Assembly: GCF_041146395.1 (NCBI RefSeq)
Contig: NC_090996.1
Location: 31,148,738-31,212,737, forward strand
Reading direction: 5' to 3'
DNA: 64,000 nucleotides
DNA from: Eulemur rufifrons
Taxonomy: Eukaryota > Chordata > Mammalia > Primates > Lemuridae
The notes beneath the pieces were generated by a model. It had not been told where the DNA came from, made no database searches, and saw only the letters and a program-made list of their open reading frames with translations. A program made the position numbers and the translations under genes. The first letter of the stretch is position 1; each line of letters opens with the position of its first letter. Positions 11,233-23,106 of the stretch are shown one piece after another.

Positions 11233-11955
11233 GGCATAATTGTAACCCACAGAAGTCCTTGGCTAATGCCACTTAACAATACACCATTCCACTGCTCTGG
11301 AAGGTCTTTTTGTGCCCTGCAAGAGGAACAGCCAGGAATGAGGCTGATTTAGCAGTTTGCCCAACATGAGTATCTGTGTCCTGCTGTACCAATCAGCCAT
11401 TGCGAAAAATAGCAAAAAGCTCGGCAGGGTTTGGCTGATGCAATGAGAGAAGAAATGCCTGAAAAATAAAAGCCTATAGTGGGTGGCCAAAACTGAACTT
11501 GTACCAAGCATTCCTCATGAGAAAGGAAAATAGACAACAAGCCTAACGCTTCTGCCACTACCAGGTCCCAGATTAAATGCATCCCTAGGGTGGAGCTGCC
11601 ACTGATGTGGTAAAAATGACATATCCAGTTGCAAAATCACCCACGACAGAAATGTTATGCGGGTACCAGGCTTGGAGGGCAGCAGTTTTGGAGTGAATTT
11701 GGATTTGGCTACCATTGCTACACCTTGTGCTTGTCCAAGACTCTGCAATGAGCTTGGCTTGTCAAGGTCTGTCTGGCAAACACACGTTCCCATTCCCTAA
11801 ACCTTTGAACCCCAAAGATGGAAGCCTCATGATCACTGCTACATTTCCCTTCCCCCCTACCCCCGGGAGGCAAAGGGCAAAAGCTGAAGACCTGGAGATG
11901 GTCTGTGCGCACATCCGTCAACATTACTTGCATGATATGACTTCCCACTCACCAG
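11233..11955. other. Unassigned noncoding DNA
   Basis: I cannot name the content. The overlapping ORFs of 76-146 codons here, on both strands, are in conflict with one another and none resembles a known protein. Confidence 0.35.
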
Positions 11956-11956
11956 G

Positions 11957-12130
11957 CATAAAGTTCAGATTCCTTACCCTGCTCAGTAAAGTCCTTCTGG
12001 ATTTCATTTACCTACTTCTCAATTTTTCTCTTCTGCCACCTACTTGTCAACCAGGATCCTCTGGCCATTCAAGCCCCCTTCCTCCTCTACAGATGTGTCA
12101 AGCTTATCCCAACTTTAAAGACTTCACGGT
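11957..12130 (+). repeat. L2 LINE fragment
   Basis: AAAGTTCAGATTCCTTACCCTG, a TTTACCTACTTCTC stretch and TCAACTTT-like downstream words match the L2 section 'aaagtccagactccttaccctggc...ctacctctccagcc'. Confidence 0.55.
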
Positions 12131-12202
12131 ACTACTCAGCCACAAAAAACAATAGTGATCTAGCACCTCTTGTGTTATCCCGGGGACCTTTATTATCTGC
12201 AC

Positions 12203-12238
12203 CTTTAGGATCTAAGAAATAGTCCTTAGATCCTAAAG
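12203..12238. repeat. Perfect 14-bp inverted repeat, 8-base loop
   Basis: CTTTAGGATCTAAG at 12203-12216 is the exact reverse complement of CTTAGATCCTAAAG at 12225-12238, separated by AAATAGTC. There is no T-run after it and nothing that marks it as a transposon end. Confidence 0.85.
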
Positions 12239-13454
12239 AGGTTCTGCATAAATATACATGGAATTGATAAATGCACAAATAAATTAATGAATCGCCTTCC
12301 GTATATTTAAGTGCTATAAAGTCCTCCTGATGTAGAATAATGCCATGGACAACTCTAAAACATTTTTCCTGCTCTGCAAATACAGATTCCGGAGCAAAGG
12401 GGCTCATATCTTCCTTAAGCTGTTTCTACAGTGTTTTTCCCCAAAGGATTGATCTGCAAGCAGAGCTGTCATATTCAATATATCCTAATGATAAAGTGAT
12501 TCTTCAGAAACTCTTCCTGAGTGTCATCTACAGTGACATGCAAGAGATGTAAATAGGCCTGTTCCTTATGAAAGAGATGTCTGATGTTCAGCACCTAAAT
12601 GCCACCACCTCACCTGGGTGATATTGGCTGCTTGTGTCCCAATATCATTTGCCACAGGAGCCACTGGAGGTAACTGATATATAGAAAAGCACCTCCTGTT
12701 GAGGAATGATCCACGAGTGGAGTAGAACAAGGTCAAGATTTTTTTTTTAACTGGTATTTTATTTTCTTATAAAGAATGTATTTCAACTGGTATAAAAGGT
12801 AATTCCCCTAAAACTAGATTACCTTCACATGAGATATCATGGAAAAAAGGTAGAATTTGAAAGTTCTTTAACCTTACATATTTATATCATTCATCACTTT
12901 TGTATTATAGAAACCTTCATGAGAACCTATGGAAAGCACTGGTTTTCTAAGCAACCACACAATGCTTAGGGGCATAAAGAAATACTATCTATGTCTATTT
13001 AAGGTACTACACTGGTCATTCAAAGGACACACATATATGCACTGGGTACCTCCCAGGGAGCCCAGACTCTAGTAGGAAAGTTTTGTGTTCCAAGCAGGAC
13101 AACTGCTACTTCCAACAGCTCTGAATTCTACCCACTCTCTGCTGTGAGGCTCACTGGCCAAGATGAACTCAGTCTCTGCCTTGATGTTTTTAACTTTCCT
13201 GTTATTTAAGAGTCTAAAAACTGGATTAATTATACTTGTACCTTAGGAAGAAATTCCTCTGCTACATGAACCATAAAAACAAAATGCACTGATGATCTTT
13301 AAATGACCCAGAAACCAAGATAAATTATAGTTGTAATTAATTACATAACACGACATCCCCTAGTAGTTAGCTAGAGGTCTAACCCAGAAAACTCTGAGGT
13401 TGGAAAATTTGAATTTAGAGACTTATCGCAGACACAGAGCTGTGGTGAGCACTC
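12239..13454. other. Unique noncoding DNA
   Basis: I see no gene and no named repeat in this 1.2 kb. Poly-T at 12739-12748 is the only simple tract. Confidence 0.4.
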
Positions 13455-13590
13455 ACCAATTCCTAATCTTTCTTCCAGCATGTTTGACCTCAGGCAGAAA
13501 TCACTTAGCCTGTTCTTATCTCCCATGCTCATCTGTAAAATGGGGATGCAAGTCCTGGACCACTTCAAAGGGGATGCTGTGTTGAACCAT
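13455..13590 (+). repeat. MIR SINE fragment
   Basis: TTTGACCTCAGGCAGAAATCACTTAGCCTGTTC and ATGCTCATCTGTAAAATGGGGATG are the central MIR box in sense orientation. Confidence 0.75.
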
Positions 13591-14689
13591 ATATTAATGA
13601 TTTGAAATAAAACTGATTTCACACAGACCACATCCGAGGAATTTTAATAAAGCTGGGTCACTAATATAATGGGATTAAGAGCCAGTAAGTGCCAATATGA
13701 TGTCCCATTTATCAGAATTTTGTTCAAAACAGCTTTCATTATACCATATCAATACATATATTGATGTAGCACAAATGCGTACATGCACACACACGTGGTC
13801 CAAAAATGTAATGACCCTTTGCTTACTGAATATTTGCAGGATTTCATATTGTTCTAGAAAAGTGCCTTAAAACTGTGTGATGCATTTTTTTTTTTTTGCA
13901 ACGCACTTTAACAATGAAAAATAAAATCAAACCTTCTGTCTGAGTCTCCAACACAGGACCCCATTCCCTGGCTTGTGGGATGGGGCATGGTCCACTAATG
14001 GCTCTAGTCCTTGACTCTATGTACAGAATGCCAACCCTTCATTTTGTACTCAAGGCAGGATATATGCACAAGGTCTTCTCTCTGCAAAGCATCTTGTATC
14101 AAAGAATATTTGTCCAAAGTAGTACCAAATAATAACAAAAATGTTGTTAGTGTCATAATTACAAAGTGGATTAAAATGATTCATTAAAGTATGGGGAGAG
14201 AGAGTTAAAAGAGTAAGAGAGGAACCAAGAGAGACCATTCATTTCATTTGTCACTGTATTTATTTATAGATAAGATGCTCTCGGAACAAACTTTACCAAA
14301 CCAACAAGGAATACAAATTTTAACCCAAATGACTTTCAGTTACTGTTTATGCTAGGCACTTTTACATTTCAGAAGCAACTGAGGACTCAAGAAGGGTATA
14401 AACACCCTTTACAAAGGGTGTCGAGTGCAGGCAAGAATGGCTGAGTACATCCAAAACATCTGACCCCAAAGAAAACTCCCTTATCATCTGGAAGCTCAAT
14501 GCAGGTCTCTCTTTTATGGGTTGAGATTCAACAGCTGCTAATTCGTCTTTGTACTCATAGAATAAAAGGGAGTTCCTGGATATTCCATTCTAATTTACCC
14601 TAAGCAGATATTGCTATAATTATCAGAACTAAAAATATATTAGACTCATAGTACCTTGCAACTGATAAGATGGAATACTAGAAGTTTTG
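13591..14689. other. Unique noncoding DNA
   Basis: No gene is visible. A worn reverse MIR may lie near 14345-14410 (GCTAGGCACTTTTACATTTCAG) but is too poor to call. Confidence 0.35.
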
Positions 14690-14905
14690 GAATGAGGCAG
14701 TGCAGACTTTGAATACAGACTCAGTCATTTAGTAGTTGGCGATTTGGCCATAGAAGTGATTTAGTTCTCTGAGTTTCAGTGTCTTTATCGTGGGGTAGGA
14801 ATAATAATATTAATCTCCCAATGTTATTGAAAAAATTAAGTGGGATAATGCAAAATGGCTACCATAATGTCTGAAACATAGTAGGAACCAAAAATGTTCT
14901 TTCTC
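14690..14905 (+). repeat. MIR SINE
   Basis: GTGCAGACTTTGAATACAGACTCAG, GTTCTCTGAGTTTCAGTGTCTTTATCGTGGGG, TTATTGAAAAAATTAAGTGGGATAATGC and CATAATGTCTGAAACATAGTAGG run in MIR order. Confidence 0.8.
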
Positions 14906-15624
14906 CTCCTAAATACCCATGTGTGCATATTTATCTAACAAAGCCACACGGGCATAACTTAATATCTATACATCTTTTCCTACCAGTATAGACACTGTGC
15001 ACATTAATTTAAATTAACCCATACTCTATTTCAATTTGTAAATGCTACAGGCTTCAAATGCTAGTGCTAGCCGGGTATGGAGGAGATACATTCTGGATGG
15101 AATGGAAAGCATGAAAATATCAGCTATTTCAAAACACACAATTTACTGAGAGCAGGTGGACAAAACTTTGCATCAGGAACCAGACGGATCACCAGGATAT
15201 GTCGAAGCTGTGCAAACAAAGCCACTAAAAAATTCCTGTGAGCCCAAGAATATGACTGAGTATATGTTGCAGAGAAAAGAGGGAACATTCAGGTATTTCT
15301 AGAAGATTCCCATCGTTGTTTTTTTGTTTTTGTCTCTTTAGCTTGAACATTCACCCCTTCATCCCATGCAAATTAATCTTCCTGCCAGGTTACCGTGACG
15401 GCAATGATGTGGAGGTGGGATTAGGGTTGGTAAGAGCCAGGTATAGTCCTCGAGTAAAAAGCATTAATATACATACTGGCTTAAGGCTAGAGTCTGCTGG
15501 ATACAGTCACGCCATATCTCGGAACCCAAGTGCTAATGAATTATTCAACTCAGCAGAATAATCCAGCATAACTAGGAATAAGCGACACATCCATTGAGGG
15601 CACTGTTGTAGGGAGGACAGACAG
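14906..15624. other. Unique noncoding DNA
   Basis: No repeat or gene is recognised. The 81-codon ORF near 15316 has a leucine/phenylalanine-rich start from a T-rich tract and no other support. Confidence 0.4.
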
Positions 15625-15795
15625 GAATATTTATTTAGTGATTACCTATATTGTACCAAACACTGTGCCGAACACCTTAAGAAGGACATTCTCCTTGTAC
15701 AGGGAAATCATTGAGGCTCGGAGAAAGATAAGAAATTGGATTCCATAGGGTGGTAAATGTTAACCCTGTATTGAAACCTAGAGCTGTCTGCCCCC
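15625..15795 (-). repeat. MIR SINE (reverse)
   Basis: TATTTATTTAGTGATTACCTATATTGTACCAAACACTGTGCCGAACACC followed by ATTGAGGCTCGGAGAAAG and a CCTAGAGCTGTCTGCC end is an antisense MIR. Confidence 0.75.
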
Positions 15796-16580
15796 CATCC
15801 CAAATTTACACCTCAAGCCATTTCCACTACTCCGTTATCATCTGCAAACCCCAACGCTCACAATAAATACCTATCTGTGGCCCTTCCCTCCAATCCATCA
15901 GAGCTGCAGAAAAGCTCACGTCGTATCTGGGTCTGTATCTGCCTCTCCATGTGTGTCTCAGAAAGATACTTTATCTTTCAAGTTTTATGGCTCATATCTG
16001 TGACTAAAATATCATTTATGACAATTCCCATCTGCTAAGCTTCAAAAGTGATATAGTTTCCTTGCAAAGGGCTGCTCCTAGGGCCTAAGTTATAAGCCAA
16101 GATTTGAGTGAAATCAGAATGCACCTAATCTCCCAGGAAGCTGAGCATCTTTAAAATGTGTCCATTTCCCTGAAGAAAAGCTGTTTTCTGCATGTTTTAA
16201 GGCCCCCAAATGCAGGACCATGTGGCCCCCTCCAGAGCAAAGAGCTGGGCTCCGGCAGCCTCCCCAGCTTGGACCCTGTTTCTCATTCTGAGCAAGAAAG
16301 CAGAAGGCCTGGTTCCTCCGTCATCCCTGACAGTTATGGACTAGCCGTGCACCTTATTAAAGATTAAGGTTTGCCCGGGCACTCTCTCCTGGCCATCTCC
16401 TGCTCACAGTCCCGCATTTATTACAAAGGGACTGAAGATTAACACCATCCATTCTGCCGAGAGAGGATGCACATCACTTAGTGGTCTCACAAAACCAAGA
16501 AAATGTACAACAATGCAGGACTGCCCTCCAGCTCCCAGCCCGGGGTCACTGTGCCTCTTAATATAACCAGTAGCTTTGCT
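15796..16580. other. Unique noncoding DNA
   Basis: I see no gene and no named repeat. Confidence 0.4.
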
Positions 16581-16599
16581 TCAAGACTGCCTTTGTTTT

Positions 16600-16745
16600 A
16601 TTTTAACATAAAACTTATTGTGGTCTTTTTTTTTTTTTTTTTGGTCTAATTTCATATGTAACACATGTTCCCTGTAGTAAATTTCAAAAACACAGAAAAG
16701 CTCGAATAAAAAGCGACCTAGAAGCAGGATACTCTTCATATTTTT
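16600..16745 (+). repeat. Old L1-like fragment with poly-T
   Basis: A poly-T run (16625-16642) precedes GTAACACATGTTCCCTGTAGTAAATTTCAAAAACACAGAAAAGC. This resembles the 'acatgttcattgtagaaaatttggaaaatacagaaaag' phrase common in old LINE 3' ends. Family and strand are uncertain. Confidence 0.4.
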
Positions 16746-16752
16746 GAGTATA

Positions 16753-16850
16753 TCTTTCTCCCCCTCTCTCTCTCTCTCTCTTTCTTTCTTTGCTCTTCTC
16801 TTTTTCCGTCTTCTTTCCTTCCCTCTTTCTCTTTTTCTTCTCCTTTTCCC
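16753..16850. repeat. Polypyrimidine tract with (TC)n
   Basis: About 98 bases are almost purely C and T, including a (TC)n core near 16765-16780. Only a few G or A bases interrupt it. Confidence 0.9.
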
Positions 16851-17600
16851 ATAAAGTGGCTTTTATATGTCGACATAAAATTTCTCTGTAAACCCCAAAT
16901 AGCCAAAATAATCATAATAATCCTAATTTATTATGGAAGAATGGAAGAAGAACACCTGGCATGCAGGTTACCCCTCCACCATTCTGTGCCCACAGCAGAC
17001 AATGCTAATCGATTGGAGATCTCCTCCTTCCTGAGTCAGACATGGTCCCTCTCCAAACAAAGCTCCACACAGCCACTACTAACCAATCAGGGTGGGCACA
17101 AGATGCTAATTCTCTTTCTATACTTGCTTCCCTGCCCTCAAGGTACTAACACTCTAACTTGGGCAGCAAAACAAAAAAGGAGGCATGAGGAAAACTTCAA
17201 CCAAAATAGAACCCCAAACGCACATATCAGACGTCTGACACAAGCAAGGGACCCGGTTTTCCTAAGGAGAGTAAAACTGCATCTTTCTGACTCTGCTCGT
17301 GTCTAGATGATCCCTCTATCATAGGATTCGAAGTGTGAATGGGGACTCATCCTCCTGTGAACTCCAGCTCCAAGGCCCAGATAGGAGGCCCGCACCATTG
17401 GGAAGAAGCTGATGTGAACTGAGTAGCATTAGATATAGTAGGAGGTAAGTTCTGAATCAGGTCTTTCAAAAAATAAGCTATGAGACACCCGTGGTTTTTG
17501 ACCCTGCAACCACACTGCCAGGAAATTAACATGCCCGTTAAAATTAACCAGGGTCCATATTATCTGTGCTATTTATATATCTCTATCAGATAATTCTGTA
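16851..17600. other. Unique noncoding DNA
   Basis: No repeat is recognised. A 121-codon ORF begins near 16941 but has no recognisable domain, signal peptide or splice context and is probably chance. Confidence 0.4.
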
Positions 17601-17609
17601 TACGTGTGT

Positions 17610-17965
17610 GCAGTATTGATATTTATAATAAAAAAAAAATTAAAGAGTCCTCAAAGGGAACTGATTAAATAAGGCATGTCACAACTACCTAGTGTAGGAA
17701 AAATGAAAAGGGCTTCATGATATATTATTAGGTAAAATAAGCAAGATGAAATTAACAGAGGGCATACAGTCCAGGGTATATGTGTGTGTGTGTGTGTGTG
17801 TGTGTAAACAAAATGCATCTGTGCACACATCCGTGTATCATATGTGAGTATATATACATGTTGGTGCCTTCTCCCTGCCCTGAATGGCCATTGCTTGTAA
17901 TTAGTTTTAGTGAGAAATTAAATTCAGAGGTGGGCTTTATTTTTCCTTTTCCTTTGCTGGTGTAA
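17610..17965 (+). repeat. L1M 3' end fragment carrying a (GT)n microsatellite
   Basis: GGGAACTGATTAAATAAGGCATG, then ATGATATATTATTAGGTAAAATAAGCAAGATG match the old L1 3' region 'actggttaaataa...atatattgttaagtgaaaaaagcaag'. The internal (GT)n lies at about 17781-17805, where L1M copies often have variable AT/GT runs. Confidence 0.65.
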
Positions 17966-19044
17966 GTGCCATTTGAATTATTGATCACAGACATGTATCA
18001 CTTTAACCTAAACAAACACAGAAACATGTTTGCTGGTTGCTCTGGCTGGTGGGATTGTGGCACCTTTGTTTGCTCCTTGATTCTTCACGGGAGACACGTA
18101 ATACACGGATGTTACGTTAAAGAGTAAATCATGAGCTTCAAGTGATGGCGTGAGATCGGGAGGGGGAAGGGCAGGTGGAGCGGCACAAGGCAGGCCTTGG
18201 CATTTACTAAAACATCAGAAAGGCTTCCGAAAACCTGCACAAAACTAAAGGTTTTTGAAGGAGAGGAGAATAAAATGTAGGCATGTTGGAAATACAGAGA
18301 CATCTATCCAAATAAAAGACCTATCCTGCTGACGCAGAAATTCCCCTATTGGGGGTTTGCTTCTGGGGTCACCGTGCATTAGTATTCTGCTCACCAGGGC
18401 TGCAGTCACCATTTCTCTCCATTTCTTTTTGACCTCAAGCATTTTCTACATAAATGTCACTGTTCTTTGCAATTAATCATGCCTACCACAGACTAATTGT
18501 GGACAACAGTCCAGCAATTAGCAAAAAAATGCATTTCAAATATGCATGGATATTCAGAAAGCATTCACATTCCAAAACCTCGGGTACCTAAACAGGAAAA
18601 TCGGCCACTCTTTCACAAGTTCCTTTTGAATTCGATGTGAAATCACAAGATAATCAGATCATAGCTGATGGCACCCATGCCCAGGGGCTGCTAATGAGGA
18701 AAAGGTAGCCTGAAATTTGAGCTATGAACTCTGCAAAGCAGCACATCTGCCCTTTAGGGAAGTTAAAGTGGAGGGGGGAGAGACAGAGACAGAAAGAGAG
18801 AGAGAACTTATTAGAGATGATAAAAATAAAAATGCTTTTGAAACATACAGTGATGCCCGGCAGATATAAATAGACAACTCAGAATCAGGTACATGGAACC
18901 ACACACAGCACAATCTACCTCCCAATACCATTACTATAGTTAGATATTAGTATAACTAGTTGCTCATCGCCAGTAGACCACCCTAGACAACACGGTTGCT
19001 TGTTAGTATTTTGTCATAATGCATAGAAAGAAGGTAACTTGGGG
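17966..19044. other. Unique noncoding DNA with homeodomain-like words
   Basis: No named repeat is visible. The part at 18470-18680 contains AATTAATCATG, CTAATTG, CAATTAG, ATGCATTTC and AATATGCATGGATATTC. It includes the inverted repeat at 18493-18521. Confidence 0.4.
18493..18521. repeat. Near-perfect 12-bp inverted repeat
   Basis: CTAATTGTGGAC, a four-base AACA loop, then GTCCAGCAATTAG, which pairs with the left arm apart from one extra G. Both arms end in homeodomain-type CAATTAG words. Confidence 0.8.
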
Positions 19045-19292
19045 CAGTAGTTCTCAACCAGGGGCAATTTTGCTCGTCTCTGCCACCCAGGGGACACTGG
19101 CCATGTTTGGACATATTTTGGTTGTCATAAAATAGGGAAGAGGGTGCTCCAGGGATCTGGTGGGTGGAGGCCAGGGATGCTGCTAAATGTCCTATAATGC
19201 ACAGGGCGGCCCCCCAACAACAAAGAATTTTCTGGCAATAGTCAATAGTGCCGTGGCTGAAAAATGTCAATAGTGTCGCACTTGAGAAACTG
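19045..19292 (+). mobile_element. MER5A hAT-Charlie element
   Basis: It starts CAGTAGTTCTCAACCAGGGGC, continues CCAGGGGACACTGGCCATGTTTGG, GGAGGCCAGGGATGCTGCTAAATG and ACAACAAAGAATTTTCTGGC, and ends TTGAGAAACTG. This is the best-preserved MER5A copy in the window. It contains a local repeat of the GTCAATAGTG phrase near its 3' end. Confidence 0.9.
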
Positions 19293-19319
19293 ACTTAGAG
19301 TAATTAAAAAGTATCGATT

Positions 19320-19500
19320 CTGGATGAGAAAGCCTCGCTCATGGCTCTGACACGTAACAGCATGCTGGCTTCAAGCAAGCCTCTCGAGGTTTCCAAGCCT
19401 CAGTTTCTGCCTCTGTAGAGTGGGGACAATACTTCCTACTTTGCAGGTGGGTGACAAGACTTTAAAATCATGGAAGTGAAAGCACTTGTCACAGAAGAAA
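19320..19500 (+). repeat. MIR SINE
   Basis: AAGCAAGCCTCTCGAGG, AAGCCTCAGTTTCTGCCTCTGTAGAGTGGGG and GACTTTAAAATCATGGAAGTG run in MIR order. Confidence 0.75.
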
Positions 19501-22500
19501 TGGGAGCTGTTACGATCATTGCAATTATTCCTATTATTTACTTATTTTTTCAATCTCCTTGCAAACCAGAAAACACAACAAACTTGGAGAGGTGTGTTAT
19601 TGCTAATCAGGCACCATGGCAAATAGCCCTCCATCCTCCCAGGAATAAACTAGTCTCACTTCAAACAATTGTTACAGTTAGAATCCAATTGACTCCAGAC
19701 AAAAGTATTGAGATAATCAGCATATTAAAGCCAACACTATAACCATATGTTAATTATGTAAATGATTCATTTTAATCAGCTAGAACCATGTAAAGAGTAA
19801 CTAGGAATGCAAATGAAGGGAGTTATTAAAAACCTCATTATTATTCATCTTGGTTCCATGCGTGAACGTATCCATCCAAACAGATGAATTAATAGTGAGA
19901 GGAGAGATGAAAGGGCTGGAGGGAGAGTCTGCGGGACACCATCTGTCTGCCTCTGCTCCTCGCTCGGGCCTCCACTTTGCAGAAAAGCCGGGTAAGACAC
20001 GTGAGAAGGGGACTCTGGGCTCCCTCGGGGAGGCCTGGTCAGCTGCTCAGAGCTGCAGGGACATCATGGTTTCTGCTCATCTGGGGTCTTTGCTTTTTGC
20101 TCTTGGGCTGGGGGTGGATGGCGTGGCATAGCATCCATCCGCTATACTAAGCAGACCACGGGTTTTGAGGGATGGGATTCCCCAATCCATGCTTGGGTTA
20201 TGAAAACCTCCTTCCTCCTCCTTCATTTTAACTTCCACCACTACCATGCTATGTTCTTCTTCACCATCATCCTGCCTGAGCCAGGAGCACCACCTGGCCC
20301 CTCCTCCTCAGCTGCATGTTCTTTGTGTTGGAAAGAAGAAAGGGAGAGATCCTTCTTGTTCCATCAGGAATGAGTGAAGCCTCTCCCGTCAGGAGGATGC
20401 GCTTTCTTTATCGGCTTAATGTAAGGATAACTGTCCACCTGTCTCTTCTCACCATCAATTCCCTAAACTGTAGTAGCACCTATGCTCCATTTATTTTAAA
20501 AAGTGGCTTAAAAATAATGGTGTTTTGACACCTTCACGGAACCTTTTTAAGCATATAAAGACTCCTGATGAATGATGCTTGTTTCCTGGTAATGCATAAG
20601 CTCTCCAAAAATGGGTCTTCTCAAGATAAATGGAGGAAAAAAAAAACCCAAATGGATGGAATATCAAACACTAGTTTGGGAGACACTTACAGCCTTTCTT
20701 CTCTCTTCAGAGTAGAGATTATACATTGGTGACCCTTGGGCTAATGATGTGTTTGCTTATGTGTAATACGGATGCGCGTATGTGTGCACATATATATGCA
20801 TATATATGTACCATCATGGTGAATATGCTCACAAAAATCTGGATTTTTATTTAGTTTCTTTTGAAATATCAGAAAACCTGGTTATGCAGAGCCTGTACTA
20901 CTGCATGAGAAAAAATGACAGCTGAGGAGAAGCTGCCTCCTTTCGATGGAACATATGGGATGGGACATTTGTTCTCTGTTTCTTCACAATTCCCATCGTA
21001 CGGACTGATGTGTATATGGAATTATGTGGGCATCTGAGTCTGGAGTTAGGGAATATTGCAAGCAGAGTGGATTTCCATCTCATCTGTGAAATCTGCAACA
21101 GAAACCTGGAAAAGATACTTCACGATGCTCTGAGCAGAGGAAGGGTCCCTTCTCTTTCATAGGAGCCCACACATACATGTTCATTGCAAGCAACTGAGGA
21201 CAAACCAAACAAGTGAATAAAGATGAAGATTTGTAAGAGAATCCACGGAAGGCAGAGAGACCAGAGAAAGACTCACGGAAATGACAGGCTCACACCTGGT
21301 TCTGAGCGGCTCTGCTTGTGACAAGACTTCTTCAGGGGCCACCGTGGTGATCATTACAAACTGAACATAACTCCTTATCTGAAAACAGCAGATCCCAAAT
21401 GTACGTTTTTTGATTTATGGCCTCATCTACGCAAACAGTAAAATGAGGGCCAGGGCCCTCAGTCACTCCCCAGGGCGTAGCTGCCAACGCCACCCAGCCC
21501 AGGGGTATGTCTCCAAACTCACTAACCGCTCGCCAGCAGGATGTCCTGATTCACTGATACCATATTGTCTAAGACCAAAAAAAACACAAAACAGGGATCA
21601 AGCCAGAAAGCCCATCTGCAATTCATTTCACACCAGACTTTAAAAACACGTCCACCTGACAAAAGTACAATCGATCATTTCAATTCATTTTTAAAAGAGT
21701 AAACATGCTCGAAATTAAATGATTTGGGGGGATGAGAAATAAGGACATCCTCAAAGCTCTATGTGCTTTGTTCTTCATATTCTAATTCTTTCATGTTTCT
21801 CTGCCTGATGTCTCCTAATGTACTTTCGCTAGAATACCATTTTTGATCTTTAAGCCCTTTATGTGTTTGTCTGTGCTTACTCTTGAATGCCTTGGTAGCT
21901 GCCATAATTGGGTCTCTGGCACCATTTTAATAGGGCTTAGCACAATGCAAGCTTGACAAATTTCATCTAAGTGGAAAAAAAAAAAAAAGAAAATTATCAA
22001 TATCATCAGAGAAACTGACCAGAGTCTCAAATACACCGCAACAAATATATCAAATAGACCACAAGCAGCCTAAGGCAGCCTCCGTTGGTCGGACCAGGGA
22101 GGGATGGCAGAAATCATCTCAGTTTGTGCCTCGACAGCCTGTCTGTCCTGGAGGGTTTATAAATTCACGAGTCTGGAGGCAGAAGGCTGGGCCAGATGAT
22201 TTTTCAGGGCCCAACTCGGTTCAGGCATAAATGTCAGAGCCCAGCTTCCCTGGAAACACGCACAGCCTTCGTTTCCTCTCCAGGTGCCCGTGCCTTTGTG
22301 ATTTTCAGCCAAGGTGCTCAACAATCTGGCAATGTCTAAGTGACATTCTCCGACACAGCTCTGCTGGAAACAACATCGGATTTACAAATGTCCTGGCAAT
22401 AAGAGAACAGGCGATTGAAGCAGACACCAATGGGGGTGGCAGCCTGGCTCAAAATGATCCCGGTTTCCCTGGGAAAGGCCTGGAGACACAAGCTTACGGG

Positions 22501-22897
22501 AGCACTGGCCACGTCTGTGTCACACCACCCGGCCGTGCGCTCGGGCCACAGCTGACTGGTCCGATGGTGAGCACCGGATCTATGCCACGCCAATCAAGAT
22601 CTTCCCTGGGAGTGTCTGACACAGAACCAGAGAAAAGACTCAAGCATCCTCTCTGATCTCAAAATGAAGAGGCTCGGTAGCTATTAGCAGCCGTATTTCC
22701 CACCACGTGCAGGAAGCTAGTTTGTTGAAGGGACGCAAAGAAGGAAGACGTGGAAGGAGAGTCTTACAGTTCTAATAATTTCCCTGAGTCCCAACTACCC
22801 TGGCTATAATCACATGAGATATGCCTGTATCCTCTGAAATTGAATCATCACTTTGCATATGTTGATGTGAGTGGTGTTTATCTCTCTTACACTAAAA
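19501..22897. other. Long unique noncoding stretch
   Basis: About 3.4 kb contain no interspersed repeat I can name. Small features are an AT/GT simple patch near 20790-20815 and poly-A at 21975-21988. The 141-codon ORF at 22231-22656 overlaps an 85-codon ORF on the other strand and shows no protein-like domain. Part of it (19740-19880) is described separately as a candidate regulatory element. Confidence 0.45.
19740..19880. promoter_or_regulatory. Candidate regulatory element with octamer and homeodomain words
   Basis: TTAATTATG, AATGATTCATTTTAATCAGC and the perfect POU octamer ATGCAAAT (19807-19814) occur within 70 bases of non-repetitive DNA, followed by CATTATTATTCATC. The grouping suggests an enhancer core, but this is inference from motif words only. 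Confidence 0.25.
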
Positions 22898-23106
22898 CAG
22901 AATTTCTCAATCTCTGCACTCTAGATATTTTGGGTGCTATAATTCTTTGTTGTGGGAGGTTGTCCTGTGCATTGTAGGATGTTGAGCAGCATCCCTGGCC
23001 TCTACCCACTAGATGTCAGTAGCATCCCCCCACCCCCAACGCAAATGACACACAAATTTCCCAATGTTCCCTATGGGAAAAATCATTCCTACTTGAGAAT
23101 CACCAT
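22898..23106 (-). mobile_element. MER5A hAT-Charlie element (reverse)
   Basis: It begins CAGAATTTCTCAATCTC and carries ATTCTTTGTTGTGGGAGG, CCTGTGCATTGTAGGATGTTGAGCAGCATCCCTGGCCTCTACCCACTAGATG, and ends ACTTGAGAATCACCATG. This is the antisense MER5A order. Confidence 0.9.

Noticed and set aside
22545..22575. Possible Y-RNA pseudogene start (CTGGTCCGATGGT)
   Set aside because: The match to the Y RNA 5' end is about 13 bases only. The remainder does not follow Y RNA and no 3' stem is present.
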